From Ifrita kowaldi (lineage: Eukaryota; Chordata; Aves; Passeriformes; Cinclosomatidae): DNA of 64,000 nt. The number at the start of each line of letters is the position of its first letter. Positions within the stretch are counted from its first letter, which is position 1. This document shows, piece by piece, positions 36,504 through 48,138 of the stretch. Made by a program: the position numbers and the translations under genes. The notes below the pieces were generated by a model. The model was given only the letters and a program-made list of their open reading frames with translations, did not search any database and was not told where the DNA came from. Location of the stretch: the NCBI GenBank assembly GCA_013398055.1, contig VZRS01008313.1:1-64000 (forward strand), written 5' to 3'.

Positions 36504-38439
36504 CTGCCCGGCAGGAGACAAAAAGGCACAAATCAGACAGGTGCAGAGGTTCAGGACAGGCAGCTGCCCGGGAACTCCATCACCCTATGGAAACACCACA
36601 ATAAAACCCCGGCTCTGGACATGCCCCGAGCAGGGATGGCACAGCAGAGATACAGAGACCCGAGGGTACAAGCACAACGACCCACGGCTGGCTTGGAGTT
36701 CCACCACCTAAAAAAGGACATTTCTACCTCTGTTTCACTTCCAGACACATGATAAGGAATTTACAGTTTCTAAAACTGGCAGTAAGTGAACACGAGTGTG
36801 AGGAGCAAATCTAATCTGCTTCATAAAGGGGATTTACAGGCAAATTCTTTTTTCACATTCTGTAGTTGTCCACGACCTCTCAGGCCAGAGGAGCAGAAGT
36901 TCTGAAGCCCTCAGTGAGAGGTCTAATCACACTTGCAAGTAAACAAAGACAGAAGCCCAGGAGGGAATTGCAGCCGTTCAGCTCTAGCAATGAGTCCTTT
37001 TTGCTGGAAGGCACTTCGGTATCATCACTGCTGCTGAACCAGAGGGGGAAAATTTCTAAGAATGTGTGCAAACAACCCTAAACTACACCATTCGTATCCC
37101 TACCTGGCCCTTCGATTCTTTCTTCAAGCAAGACAGAAAATAACTTGATGTTGTTTAAAAAAAGTGTTTAAGTTAGAAGATGTTTCCAAACAAATTCCTA
37201 TTTTATTGAAAGTTACCGATGAGGAGAGCTCAGAATAATTCCAGGTTAACAGCTGAGGAATTCACACAGCATTTGTTTCTCAGGAGGAGAAAGGACAGCA
37301 GCAGGTTTAGGGATCAACACACAAACCCTGGATTTCCAGCGCCAATCCCAGTCTGCAGCTGTACTTAAACCTCGGGACATTAGATGGCACCAGAATCCCT
37401 CCACACAGCCCGGGAGCCTCAATCCGGATGGACTCCGGCACAAATTCCAGCATTACTTTATTGAATTTATTACCACCCCCATGTGGTGACAGCCCTGACA
37501 TTTTCTATTGTTCATTTGACAATTTTCTGCAGCATCTCGGCAGCGTCAGTTTTTAGCAGGTGTAATAAAACTCAAAAAATATCATCCAGCAACCAGCATT
37601 CCACTTTCTAGAAGTGTTTGTGCCTCCAACTCCAGCTTCCTCCTGGAATACTGCACTGGGAAGACACGAGAATTGCAAAGCATCCTCTTGTTCCTACATC
37701 ACTTTTAACTGAAGGTGCCCTGATACGCATTTCCCAAAACAATAATGAGCTTAAAATGCTAAGTTATTTTAAATTTTTGAGATATACACTGCTTGAAAGG
37801 TGCCAGTAATGTTTTAGAAAATATAAGGTCAACATTATTAGCAATACCAATACCCCTAATTCTAATTTCTTGGAAGATCCCAAACAGATAGAAGTGCAAA
37901 GGGATGGGATACCAGGCTGGGAGCCCATGGGGGACTCTGCACATACAGAGGAGAGCTGGAAAAACCAAACCCACACAATGCTGTTGGTATTAAGGAGATC
38001 AAGTCACACTGGGACATCAATATGTAATGGAAACCACAAGGACATCACAATGAGCAGAATCGTTCCCACCTTTTGGAGACGGACACCCGAAAAAGGTGAG
38101 TTACCCAATGGAGAACTCCGAGGCTGCTCTCCCAAGTCCCTGCCCAGCAGCACAGAACTGCTGCTCAAGGCACTACTGATGCTGAAAATAAAGACCCAGC
38201 AGATTGTGGATGAAGTTTTAAGACCCATGAGCAGCTGGAGGGTTCATGGCCACAGAGAGGGTGAGGGGGTTTAGCTGAGGAGAAATAAAGAAATAAAGGC
38301 CATTCCTGCTGCGGTGTCGTGCCAAGCCACCATCACAGCACCCAATACTCTGACCTCTTCCTTAAGTAATGAATTATGTAAACTTGCATTGCCAGACCCA
38401 GTTTAAGTTTCCTCCCATGACAGTTCAGTGTCCCTGAGT

Positions 38440-38640
38440 GAATCATAGAATCAGGGAATGTCCTGAGTGGGAAGGGACCCACAGGGATCATTGAGTCCAA
38501 CTCCTGGCCCTGCACAGACACCCCAACAGTCCCACCCTGGGCATCCCTGGCAGCGCTGCCCAAACGCTCCTGGAGCTCTGGCAGCCTCGGGGCTGGGACC
38601 ATTCCCTGAGGAGCCTGGGCAGTGCCCAGCACCCTCTGCC
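38440..38640 (-). repeat. CR1 fragment, GC-rich subfamily
   Basis: Minus-oriented; begins GAATCATAGAATCAGGGAAT, includes ACACCCCAACAGTCCCACCC and ends at CAGCACCCTCTG. By eye it is more than 90% similar to the reverse complement of the 33.3-kb copy over about 140 bp. Confidence 0.88.
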
Positions 38641-39579
38641 TCTAAGCAGAGCCTCCAGATCCAGCCCTGCCAGCCTGTCCCAACAGAGCCCCCGCTCCAG
38701 AGGGGTTCCAGCTGGGATGCTGGCACAAGCAGCAGGCTCACATCCTGCCTGTCACTTCCCCACAGCTCAGCTCAGACGACAGATCCCACAGTGGGCCTCC
38801 AAGCCAAGTTCTAAAAGGTTTTACTGGGCTCTGATGAGTTGTGTCTTCAGCTCTGTGGCAAAAGGCAGATGGAGATGAGGGGGAAGAAGGATCCATCTCC
38901 AGGCTTGACAAACAGGCACCTCTCCAGCCTGGCTTTGGGGATATAGAGTCTATGAACAAGTGACACTCCCATCTACCTCTCAGTTCATTTCTCTTTATTT
39001 CCTAGCACCAGAGTTAAAATTCCAGAGCTATGCTCAGATGTTCCCACCAGGAGCTCCGGCTCCTCGGCCCTCGTTGCTGATAAAGCCCCTTTTCATCCCT
39101 GAGCGTGGCTCAGCCCAGCAGCAGGCCAAGAACAGCAGGGCCTGTTTTCCTGGCTGCAGGGCTCCGGTGGGAGAGCCGGCTTTGCCTTGCCCATGGAGAA
39201 CTCAGGAAAGCTTAAGAAAACAACCCACGAGGGCAGTGCAAATGGGGAGCTTTGAGCTGTGTTAAATCCAGGATTCCTCTGCAGGGCAAGGTCACAAAGC
39301 AAGACCAGGAATCCATTTGGTGCTTTTCACAGCCAGCAGAGTCATTTTAGTGCTGAGGTGTAACACATAGAACTGGGGTTTCGTTATTCAAAGCAACAAC
39401 AACGCAGTTCCTTGATCAAAAAAAGTTTCTTGATAAAAGGAACCCCAGTGTCCACTCCTGGGGCGACACCCCCAGGGTCAAACCTTGCTTTGTATCTCAT
39501 GGAAATCACATCAGCTTGAGCTACAACAAAACACTTCCCTGGAACAAATTATTCCATTTGAATAATTTCTGTATCAATG

Positions 39580-39930
39580 TCATAGAATCATGGAATATCC
39601 TGAGCTGGAAGGGACCCCCAGGATCATCCAGTCCAACCCCTGGCCCTGCACAGACACCCCAACAACCCCACCCTGGGCATCCCTGGCAGCACTGCCCACA
39701 TGCTCCTGGAGCTCTGGCAGCCTCGGGGCCGGGACCATTCCCTGGGGAGCCTGGGCAGTGCCCAGCACCCTCTGGAGAAGAACCTTTCCCTGAGATCCAG
39801 CCTAAATCCCCCTGACACAGCTCCAGACATTCCCTGGGTCCTGTTCCTGCTCACAGGGAGCAGAGATCGGAGCTGCCCCTGGGGAGGAGCTGCAGCCCCA
39901 GTGAGTCTCCCCTCAGTCCCCTCTCTCCAG
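39580..39930 (-). repeat. CR1 fragment, GC-rich subfamily, longest copy
   Basis: Minus-oriented; TCATAGAATCATGGAATATC tail, the shared subfamily core, then an extra upstream part with GAGATCCAGCCTAAATCCCC and GAGCTGCAGCCCCAGTGAG. It lies about 0.94 kb from, and in the same orientation as, the copy at 38440. Confidence 0.88.
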
Positions 39931-41983
39931 CAGCTCAGCAGCCAAAAAGCAATTCACAGTATTTAATTCTTGTGGGTTATTTCAAGGAGGAACATCAGCT
40001 CTTTCATGAGAAGTTTTTATACCAGTTTTTATTACCTCATTAAAACATCAGTTGATAATGAGAAAATAAAAAACAGTGAGTCACAGAATATAAATCATTT
40101 TAAGGGAGAGAAATTCTTCTCTAGGGAAGAGGTCCACTAAGGCAAGAAAAAGGCTTTTACTTTTTTTTGTAGTTTTTATTTTTAGGGAAAGGAGTTTAAA
40201 AAAAAATAAATCTTTAAGTCCATGCAGGGTATATTCACATGCAGTTGCTCCTGGAAAATACACTGCAGAAATGGGAACTCTGAAGCAGAAATCTCCACCA
40301 CCAGAGAGCACTCACATTTAGGATTTCCCCCACCTGACAAACACTCCAGTCAAAAATAAAACTGTTCTTACCGAGGAAATGATGCAACTTCAAATGCACT
40401 CAGTACAAATAAAGAAAAGTTAGTTGGCAAGACTTGGAACCCACACTCCCAAACAACATCTGCAGGACGGGACCGTTACACAAAGACACCCCCCAGGCCA
40501 CCCTGCTCTGAGCACTCGCACCAGGCAGGGGATTCCTAATTAATCATTGACATGCAACTCCCCTGCTCCAGAAGCCAAAGAGCCCTTGGGGGAGCACTGC
40601 CAGCCCTGAGCACCGGGCAAACGGCTCCTCACTAATCCGCCGTGCCAGTCTGTGCCCATCTGTCCAACATCCAAGGGACAGAGCATCTGCTGGAGAATCG
40701 TGACAGGTCACCAGTCTGCCATTCCTTTAGGAGAGCTGAAGTGTAGGTGTTGGTATTCTGGATAATTTTCTACTGGAAAAAGCCCTTCTCTGGTCCTGAC
40801 CTGCTCCTTTCTCAGCTCTGTTCACACACTGGCAGCACATTCTGCTTCACACACACACCAGAGCTCTCCCCATTAGCAGGTGCTCCCTGAAGCTCCTTGG
40901 TCTCAGCCCTTCCTGATGCTCCATGGGTTCCCCAGGACAGAAGCTGCTCGGTCAGTCACAGCACAGACACCCACTGAGATGGGCTTTCAGTTTGGCTGTG
41001 CAGCAGGGGCTTAAAGGAAAGGAAATGTTAAGGAAAAGCAAATAATTCAGGACAGAATCAGGAGTGCTACAGCTGCCTCAGCTGCGCTGGTCAGCAGCTA
41101 ACCCAGTCCCACTGAAGGTTAAGAGAATCAAAACTGATGGGTTCAAACTATTCTCTATTTCCAGCTTATTTGTGAACTCCAAAGCACAAACTGAAATATT
41201 GAGTATGAGCACACAGCTTTTTCTTCCTCCTCTGTGCATGGGAAGAATGATCCAGGAGCTGCACACATCCAGTATGTGGAGCAGGGACAATTCCTTCCCT
41301 GTAGTAAACACCCCACGTGGTTTGGGTCACTCTCCCAAAAGGGGTAACAAGCCTTAGTTATTTTTTTCCATGAAATATATACATTAAAAATCCATGACTG
41401 CAGGCTTTGGGTCCATTCTCTTTGCAAACCTGCGTGGAGACATTTAATTAAAACTTGTATTCATGAAGAAATGCTTATGGAAAGCCAAGGCTGGGCCTTT
41501 AGGATGTGTTCACTAAGGAAGGGAATTTAGGCAGATTTCTGGCATTGAAACCACATTTACCTGGTTTTGAAGTGCAAGAATGCGTAGCCTGCACTCACCC
41601 AAGGGAACAACCCCATTCTCCTCGTGCTTTGGGAATTGAGTGACTTTCCTAAAGCAAACTTCACTCCGTGCTTCAGGTACTTGTGCCTTTCCTATGTGAC
41701 ACCGGGTCTCCCTACTGAGAGTTCAGTGCTGCTCAAAGACTTTATTTTAGGTAAATCTCAAAATAAACTCAGCTGTCAAGCAGGACTTCAAGTCTTTCAG
41801 TGAATTGCTCATAAACTGTCTCACAGCGAATCAGCCTCTCACAAGAGCACTCAGATAAACAGGATTTGCGTTGGCAGAACTATGGCTAAAATATTCCTGC
41901 TGCTCTTGGAAAAACAGACCAAAAAACTGCCCAGTCAGTATAACCTCCCTGCACCAGGAAAACGATCCAAGTCTGTCCTGATC

Positions 41984-42027
41984 ATGAATATGCATGTCTA
42001 CAATATTCAAACTATGCATGTCTACAA
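41984..42027. promoter_or_regulatory. POU-dimer-like site with 15-bp direct repeat
   Basis: ATGAATATGCAT (41984-41995) resembles a POU-factor palindromic (MORE-type) site. The 15-mer TATGCATGTCTACAA occurs exactly twice, at 41989-42003 and 42013-42027. This is motif resemblance only. Confidence 0.2.
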
Positions 42028-44977
42028 GGTTCTGATCCACCCTGAGGGCCAGAAAAACTGCAATTAAATTCATTTCAGGTGCAGGTGAGATTTTTGCAGT
42101 TGGCCTGCATGGACTCGGTGTTCAGATACTGCCAGTTGAACAAAATAGGAAATGCCATTTGGAGCGCGTCCTGCACCACTCCTTTCCTGTATGGAGGGAG
42201 CAGACAGGGCAGGGTGAGGAATACTCCATTCATCTGCAGCCTCCAGCCAGCTTTGAAATTAGGTTAAAAGAGTTCTTTGTAATGATGTCATTTTTTTCTA
42301 AATAAAATTAGCAAACTATGAGTGACCACTGCCACATCTTCCCCAACAAACCAAGGTTTAAGCAAATTGACTGTAATTTGATGAGGCTGATTCAGCTCCA
42401 ACCCAGCTGACCCTTGAGTCATCCACCAGCTCTGCAAACCCACTGGGTAAGGTCAGGGGAAGGAAAACGGGAGATGGATGCTAAGCCAGCTCTAATGAAT
42501 GCTGAATAAAGTCTAAAACTGGGAGATGTAGGAACAGGAATACTATTAAAACCCCTCTCCTTAAATATATAGCACTAACCTTGCCCTGAAAAAATGCCAA
42601 ACCACTAAACACAGGAGTCACTGAACTTTCATTTTTATTTGCGTCAGACCAGCCGAGCTCTCTCTGCAGCAGGGGAGCACTGCACACTCCTTTTCCAGCT
42701 CTGGAAGCTCAGCAGAAGGCACAAGCAGGCTTGAAACAGATAAGGAGTCAAAGGGAAGTTCTTTGAAAAGCCTCCAGGACAACACAACGCTTTGTGGTTT
42801 ATTCCAGTGCGCACAGGAGGACGTCACTGCCAGCACAGGTAGAGGAAAGCAGTTTGCTCCTGTGTGTGGAGCAGTAAAACACACTCCCAGTTTCTATGTG
42901 AAAATCTGGCTGGGACACTGTAAAATCTGAGTGCAGTAACCACATTACTGTGCTCTGGGCAGGACGGTGCCCTGAGTGCTGTCCTGAGGCGGAATTATCC
43001 TGTGGTCCCAGATCTAACCAGGAAAGAGCAGAACAGGCTTGGGATAGCAGCAAACAAGAGACTGCCATCTGCCCATAATCTCTAACTTTTTAATCTGTCA
43101 AATAAAAGCACATAACCTATAAAGGGACAGTAAAAAGCAAAAGAAAGCTCAGCAGTCAGGTGGGTTCTCCTTTCTGCTCCCATCACACCCTGAGTCAGCT
43201 GGAGCATTGAGCCTGTCATGCAAGGAACTCATTTAAATACGTGACACTCACAGAACTACTGAGGAGGAGGAAAAGGTGGAAGTGATCACCTATAAACACC
43301 TGGGGAGATGAGACTCATCCTGCCAGGCAGCTGGAAGAAAATATTAAACAGAACACAACACAGGTCCATACAAACAGCAAATGGGAATGGAGGACCTTGG
43401 CCAACACAGGCTGGAGAGGGAAAGCTGCAGAGCAGTTCAGTGGGAGCTGCAAGGACCAGGGAGCCCTGGTGGATATGGCTGAGCTTATTTTATGGATGTA
43501 TTTAGAAGATCTGGCTTCCTGCACTGACCGACAACTGACTTCATGATCCATTATGTTCCTTCCACTCTGATGTTACAGCACTCAGGTACTTAAAAAGGAC
43601 ATTTCACCTTCATTCACCTCCTCTTTCCAAACCCCGTGTCCATATTAACGGTAATCTGCCACATCACAATTATCTCAGCCTTCAATTTTGGGAATTCAGC
43701 TTCGCACGTTGGACTATACACCACTGTGTTAAAGCATCTGCTACCTTTGGGCATTTCCAGGGACAAAACTGCAAAAACGCCTGCCCGAATGGCAAACACC
43801 AGGGCACTGCCTGGTGGCTGGACAGATTTGCACCATGAGAAAGATCCTGCCTGATTCCCTCACCCTGGTTCAGTGGGATGTGAATTCTGCAGCCGTGGCT
43901 TTGTCCCAGTGGTGTCCAGGCAAGCTGATGCTTCTAAATAACCTTCTTGTGAGGGATGCTGGAAGGGCTATAAAATCCTTCAACCCAGCACAAAGATCCA
44001 GAAACATGCAGGAAAACAAAGCCCATGACTGAGCTCCCGTTCCTTGCTCCCAACTCTCCAGTAACTCAGGAAACAACAACCACTCACAAATAGCATCACC
44101 TGATGCTGCATTAGCCCCTGCACTGATGATTTGCAACCTTATTTTCTAAGCCATGTTCTAACACATACCTGGTGTGACACTTTCCCAGCTCTGTCCACAC
44201 TCTGGCTGAACTGGGGAAGGAGTCAACTCTGGTTTAGAGGGGATGAAGGGGAAACCCTGACAAGTCTTCAGGTGTGGGAAGGACCAGGACCAGGCTGTGG
44301 AGAAAGGGAGGGACAAGCCATGGTGGGCAGGTGAAGGAGGAATGGATTCAGGTGGTGGGGAGGGCACTGCATGAAGCCCTGGACAGATTCAGCCCCCTCT
44401 CCTCCTGCTGTCCCTTGAGCCCTTGGAGTGTTGCACAATTAACAGAACCTTGTGATTACTACACCTCTACTCACTCCACAAGCCCAAGTGCCAAGGTACA
44501 GTCCCAGTATTCCACAGGCTTTCTTTGGAAATGCCTGGAGACTCCTTTAGCAGTCAGCTGGCTGGGAGCTGCTGATGTTCAGCTGCTTCATTGTTCTGCT
44601 GGGAAGGAATATTCTGATTTGTTAAGCTCGTGGCCACTGCTGATCCGTGGATGCTACTGGAGCCCCTGAATGCAGCATTGTTTGGGACAGGGCTCAGAAA
44701 ACCCAAGAATCATCTTGCAGCATTAAGATACAGAACCCCATCTGCCAGCACTGGCTCCGTGCTCTGGTAACATTCCATCTAAAATAAAATTAGGCTCCTT
44801 ATTTATACAAATACAGGCCACGCAAACCAGGCAAAAATAATAATGCAAAATATGCACATAATGCTGCATGTTTCTGCATCATCAGGGCTTCCTTTGGACT
44901 TGCTGCAGTGACCTGCACCATGTCACCCCAAACCAAATAATGAAAGTCCCTACACAGGCCTGTGTGTTGTGGGGCTG

Positions 44978-45092
44978 TGAAAGTGGGCTGTGAGTGACAC
45001 TGGGCTGTGACACTGGGCTGTGACAGTGGCTGTGAGTGACACTGGGCTGTGAGACCAGGCTGTGACACTGGGCTGTGAGTGACACTGGGCTT
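44978..45092. repeat. Tandem repeat, GTGACACTGGGCT units
   Basis: About seven units of 14-18 bp based on GTGACACTGGGCTGT, some with an extra GAGT, in intron 1. It produces a spurious SVTAQCHSQP-type open frame on the minus strand. Confidence 0.85.
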
Positions 45093-47889
45093 CTCCAGGC
45101 ATCCCGCATTTTACAGCACATGGTGCTGACTCAGTTCCATGGTTTGGCCCATGAGCTGTCCCAGCCCTTCCAGTGCCAGCCAAGGGCTCTGGTGGACAAA
45201 CCACTGAGTGTCCAAGCAGCAGACGAGGATATTCCACCTCCAGCTGCCCATCCTGCCCCTCAGTCAAAGATTCCCTTCTGCCACGTCTGCTGTGGGGACA
45301 ATGAGGGACAGCTGTGACCTCGGCCACCCTCAGATTGCCAGCAACGCCTTTCAGACACCAACGGCCTCAGCCAGAGCACGTGGACAAAGAACCACAGGCA
45401 GTGGAGGGGAAAATTAAGTTTGCAAATCACAAAGCAAATACGTTTCAACAATATGTCCATGAACTGCTCAGGCTGAAAGGACTTCTCCTCGTGCTCCCTT
45501 GAAAGCATGGCTAGTCAGTAAAAGCTTCCCAGTTTGGATATAGATTTGGCTCAGGTTTGTTCTGGGGCTTTCTTTCAAATATTTTCTGCTTTGTTGTGGA
45601 AAAGCTTCATGTCCCAAATGGTGATCTGAACAGAACTGCACTGAAATCCCTCTTCTCCATCTCCCAGTCTCTCCCTTCACCAAGAATGGAGCAGGAGGTG
45701 CCCTGGAAGAGAAACCCTCAGGCTCTGTAAGGGACAAGATCATGTCAGTGTGAAAAGGCCCAGCAAATACACAAGGTTTGTTCATCCAATTAAAGAGCAA
45801 CTAATATTTCACAGAAAGTTTGGGTGAGAAATAAAGGGGTTCTTAACTACAACCAAGTGCACTTGAGTGTGACTGACCTGGCAGATTCAATATCAGGATC
45901 ATTCTCCCTCCCACTGAAAGTCAACTTCAAAATGGAAAAAGAGAAGGAAGGCACAGGGAATACTTCAAACACCCTTGTGGGGATGGAAGTGCAGGGTAGA
46001 ACTGGCAAAATAAGCAAATGAATTTGCACAGTGGCCTGAAGTACCTCACTTTACATTCTTTGAATGAAAAAGCAGCTGAGCAGCAGGAGAGCTGCTATTT
46101 ATGCATTCATCATCCACTGCAAAAGGAGTGAATTCCTAAACGGCAACTGTACACAGATAACCCAGGGGAACATTAGCAATACGGAAAAGGACTTAAAAGG
46201 TTTGATTAGTAAAACAGATTACTTGATTTACATGCTGCTTGGTTTATCCCTTCAAATTATCACTGGAAAGATTGGGTTCATTTACTTCCCTTACATTTGA
46301 CATATTTTTTTCTGTCAAAGACAGCTCCCGCTCAGAAGCTGAAGGACTATTCAAGTAATAATAATGTGAGACAGCACAAATACCATACAAACCAAAATTA
46401 ACATGCAGATAACCTGAAAAGTATCTTCAATTTATCTGCCACAAGCCAACCTGGCTTTGACCACACCATCAAATTTTTAAACCTAAGCCAGTGGAATTCA
46501 GAGGCCTGTGAAATTATTTAAAACAAGATCTTTTGAAGGACAAATCAGCCCGAGGATTCAGGCAGGCTTCTACTTCAGTGAAGTATCAATCGTCAGGTAA
46601 TGAGCATTCGTTAATAACAATCTCCAAAAGTCTGAGCAGTGCCACAGTTTATCAGAAAGTTTAATAAAGATGTTTTTGGCCACTAATTATTTACTGACAG
46701 CACTGATTTAGCCTGGAGTGGTGAGGTGATGAAGTGACCCTCAGCTTTGGCAGACCCAATTACACACTGAGAGCAGCAGCACGGAGTACAACTGCTGCTC
46801 CTTTGCAGGGTGGTCACATCCCTGCTCACACCAGTCCCGGAGCAGCTGGCCCCGCTCAGGGCAGGGGCACTGGACCCTCCCCAGGTCCCCTCAACCAGCC
46901 CCTGCCAAGCTCTGGCACACATGGGCAGCTTCAGGTGACAGCTGAACAGAACTGTGATTTCCAGGAAGAGCAGCACAGGTTTTCCAATTAATTTTGCTAT
47001 CAGCTTTATTCAGATTTTTTATTTTTTTTTTAGAAATAAGCTTAATTAACAGTTCAGAGCTGACATGTCCTCCTCCAAATGCAGCTACCTCCCTCCCTCC
47101 CCTGAGCAATGAGCTGCTGAACCCTCACAGAACAGCATGAAACATAAAGGAACACTTGGAACCAACAAGTCTGGCAGTTGCAAACTGTCAATCTCTTTAC
47201 ACCTCTTACAAACATAGAGAAAATCATCTATTAGATGGAAAACATATTTTCTATGTTATTTTTCTATGGTTTTTTTAAGTTAAGTGGTTTGTGTTACCCT
47301 TCTCACACTCATCCCTGCTGCACAAAAGATGAATGGCTATCTCATCCATACTCATGTAGTTGGAATAATCAAGATCTTCCTGAATTACCAATAATTATAA
47401 ACATAGGAATGGTCACTACCAGCTCCTCACACACTCAGTGGTCAGCCTTCAGCAGGCAATAGCAAATGAGGGGAATGGCTCTACTGTCAGTTTTCCAAGG
47501 ACTTCTGGAAACAATGGAGTGCTTTGAGCTTCTCAGAATATTTTGCTGTGTCAGTGGGAAAGCACTGACAATCCCCAGGTTTAGGTGAAAATCCATAGTG
47601 GAATACAACTGCCAACCATTATCTATCAGCACACACATCATGACATCAGCTTATCCATGAGCAGCAAAGTTGCCATCCTCACACCAAAGCAGCCTTTGGT
47701 GAACTTAAGAAATTCTGCTTTGAATGCAAGAATTTGAACCCACAATATACACAACTCTTACTACTTGCATTTTAGATATTGTATAAAATGTAATGCAACA
47801 ATCACTAATACACGGCTCTCTCACACATCCATATCCTCAAGGATTATAGTATTTTCATGTTCTTTTTATTTAATGTAGCCATGGCTTTA

Positions 47890-48138
47890 AGGTGAAGAAG
47901 AGGAGGGTGAGATGGGATATCAGGAGGAAATTCCTCCCGGTGAGGGTGGGGAGGCCCTGGCACAGGGTGCCCAGAGCAGCTGTGGCTGCCCCATCCCTGG
48001 GAGCGTCCAAGGCCAGGTTGGACGGGGTTTGGAGCCCCCTGGGCCAGTGGAAGGTGTCCCTGCCCACGGCAGGGGGTGGCACTGGATGGGCTTTAAGGTC
48101 CCTTCCAGCCCAAACCATCCTGTGATTCCATGATTCTT
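47890..48138 (+). repeat. CR1 3' end
   Basis: Plus-oriented: GGAAATTCCTCCCGGTGAGG, GCCCAGAGCAGCTGTGGCTG, TGTCCCTGCCCACGGCAGGG and TGTGATTCCATGATTCTTTA. Confidence 0.88.
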
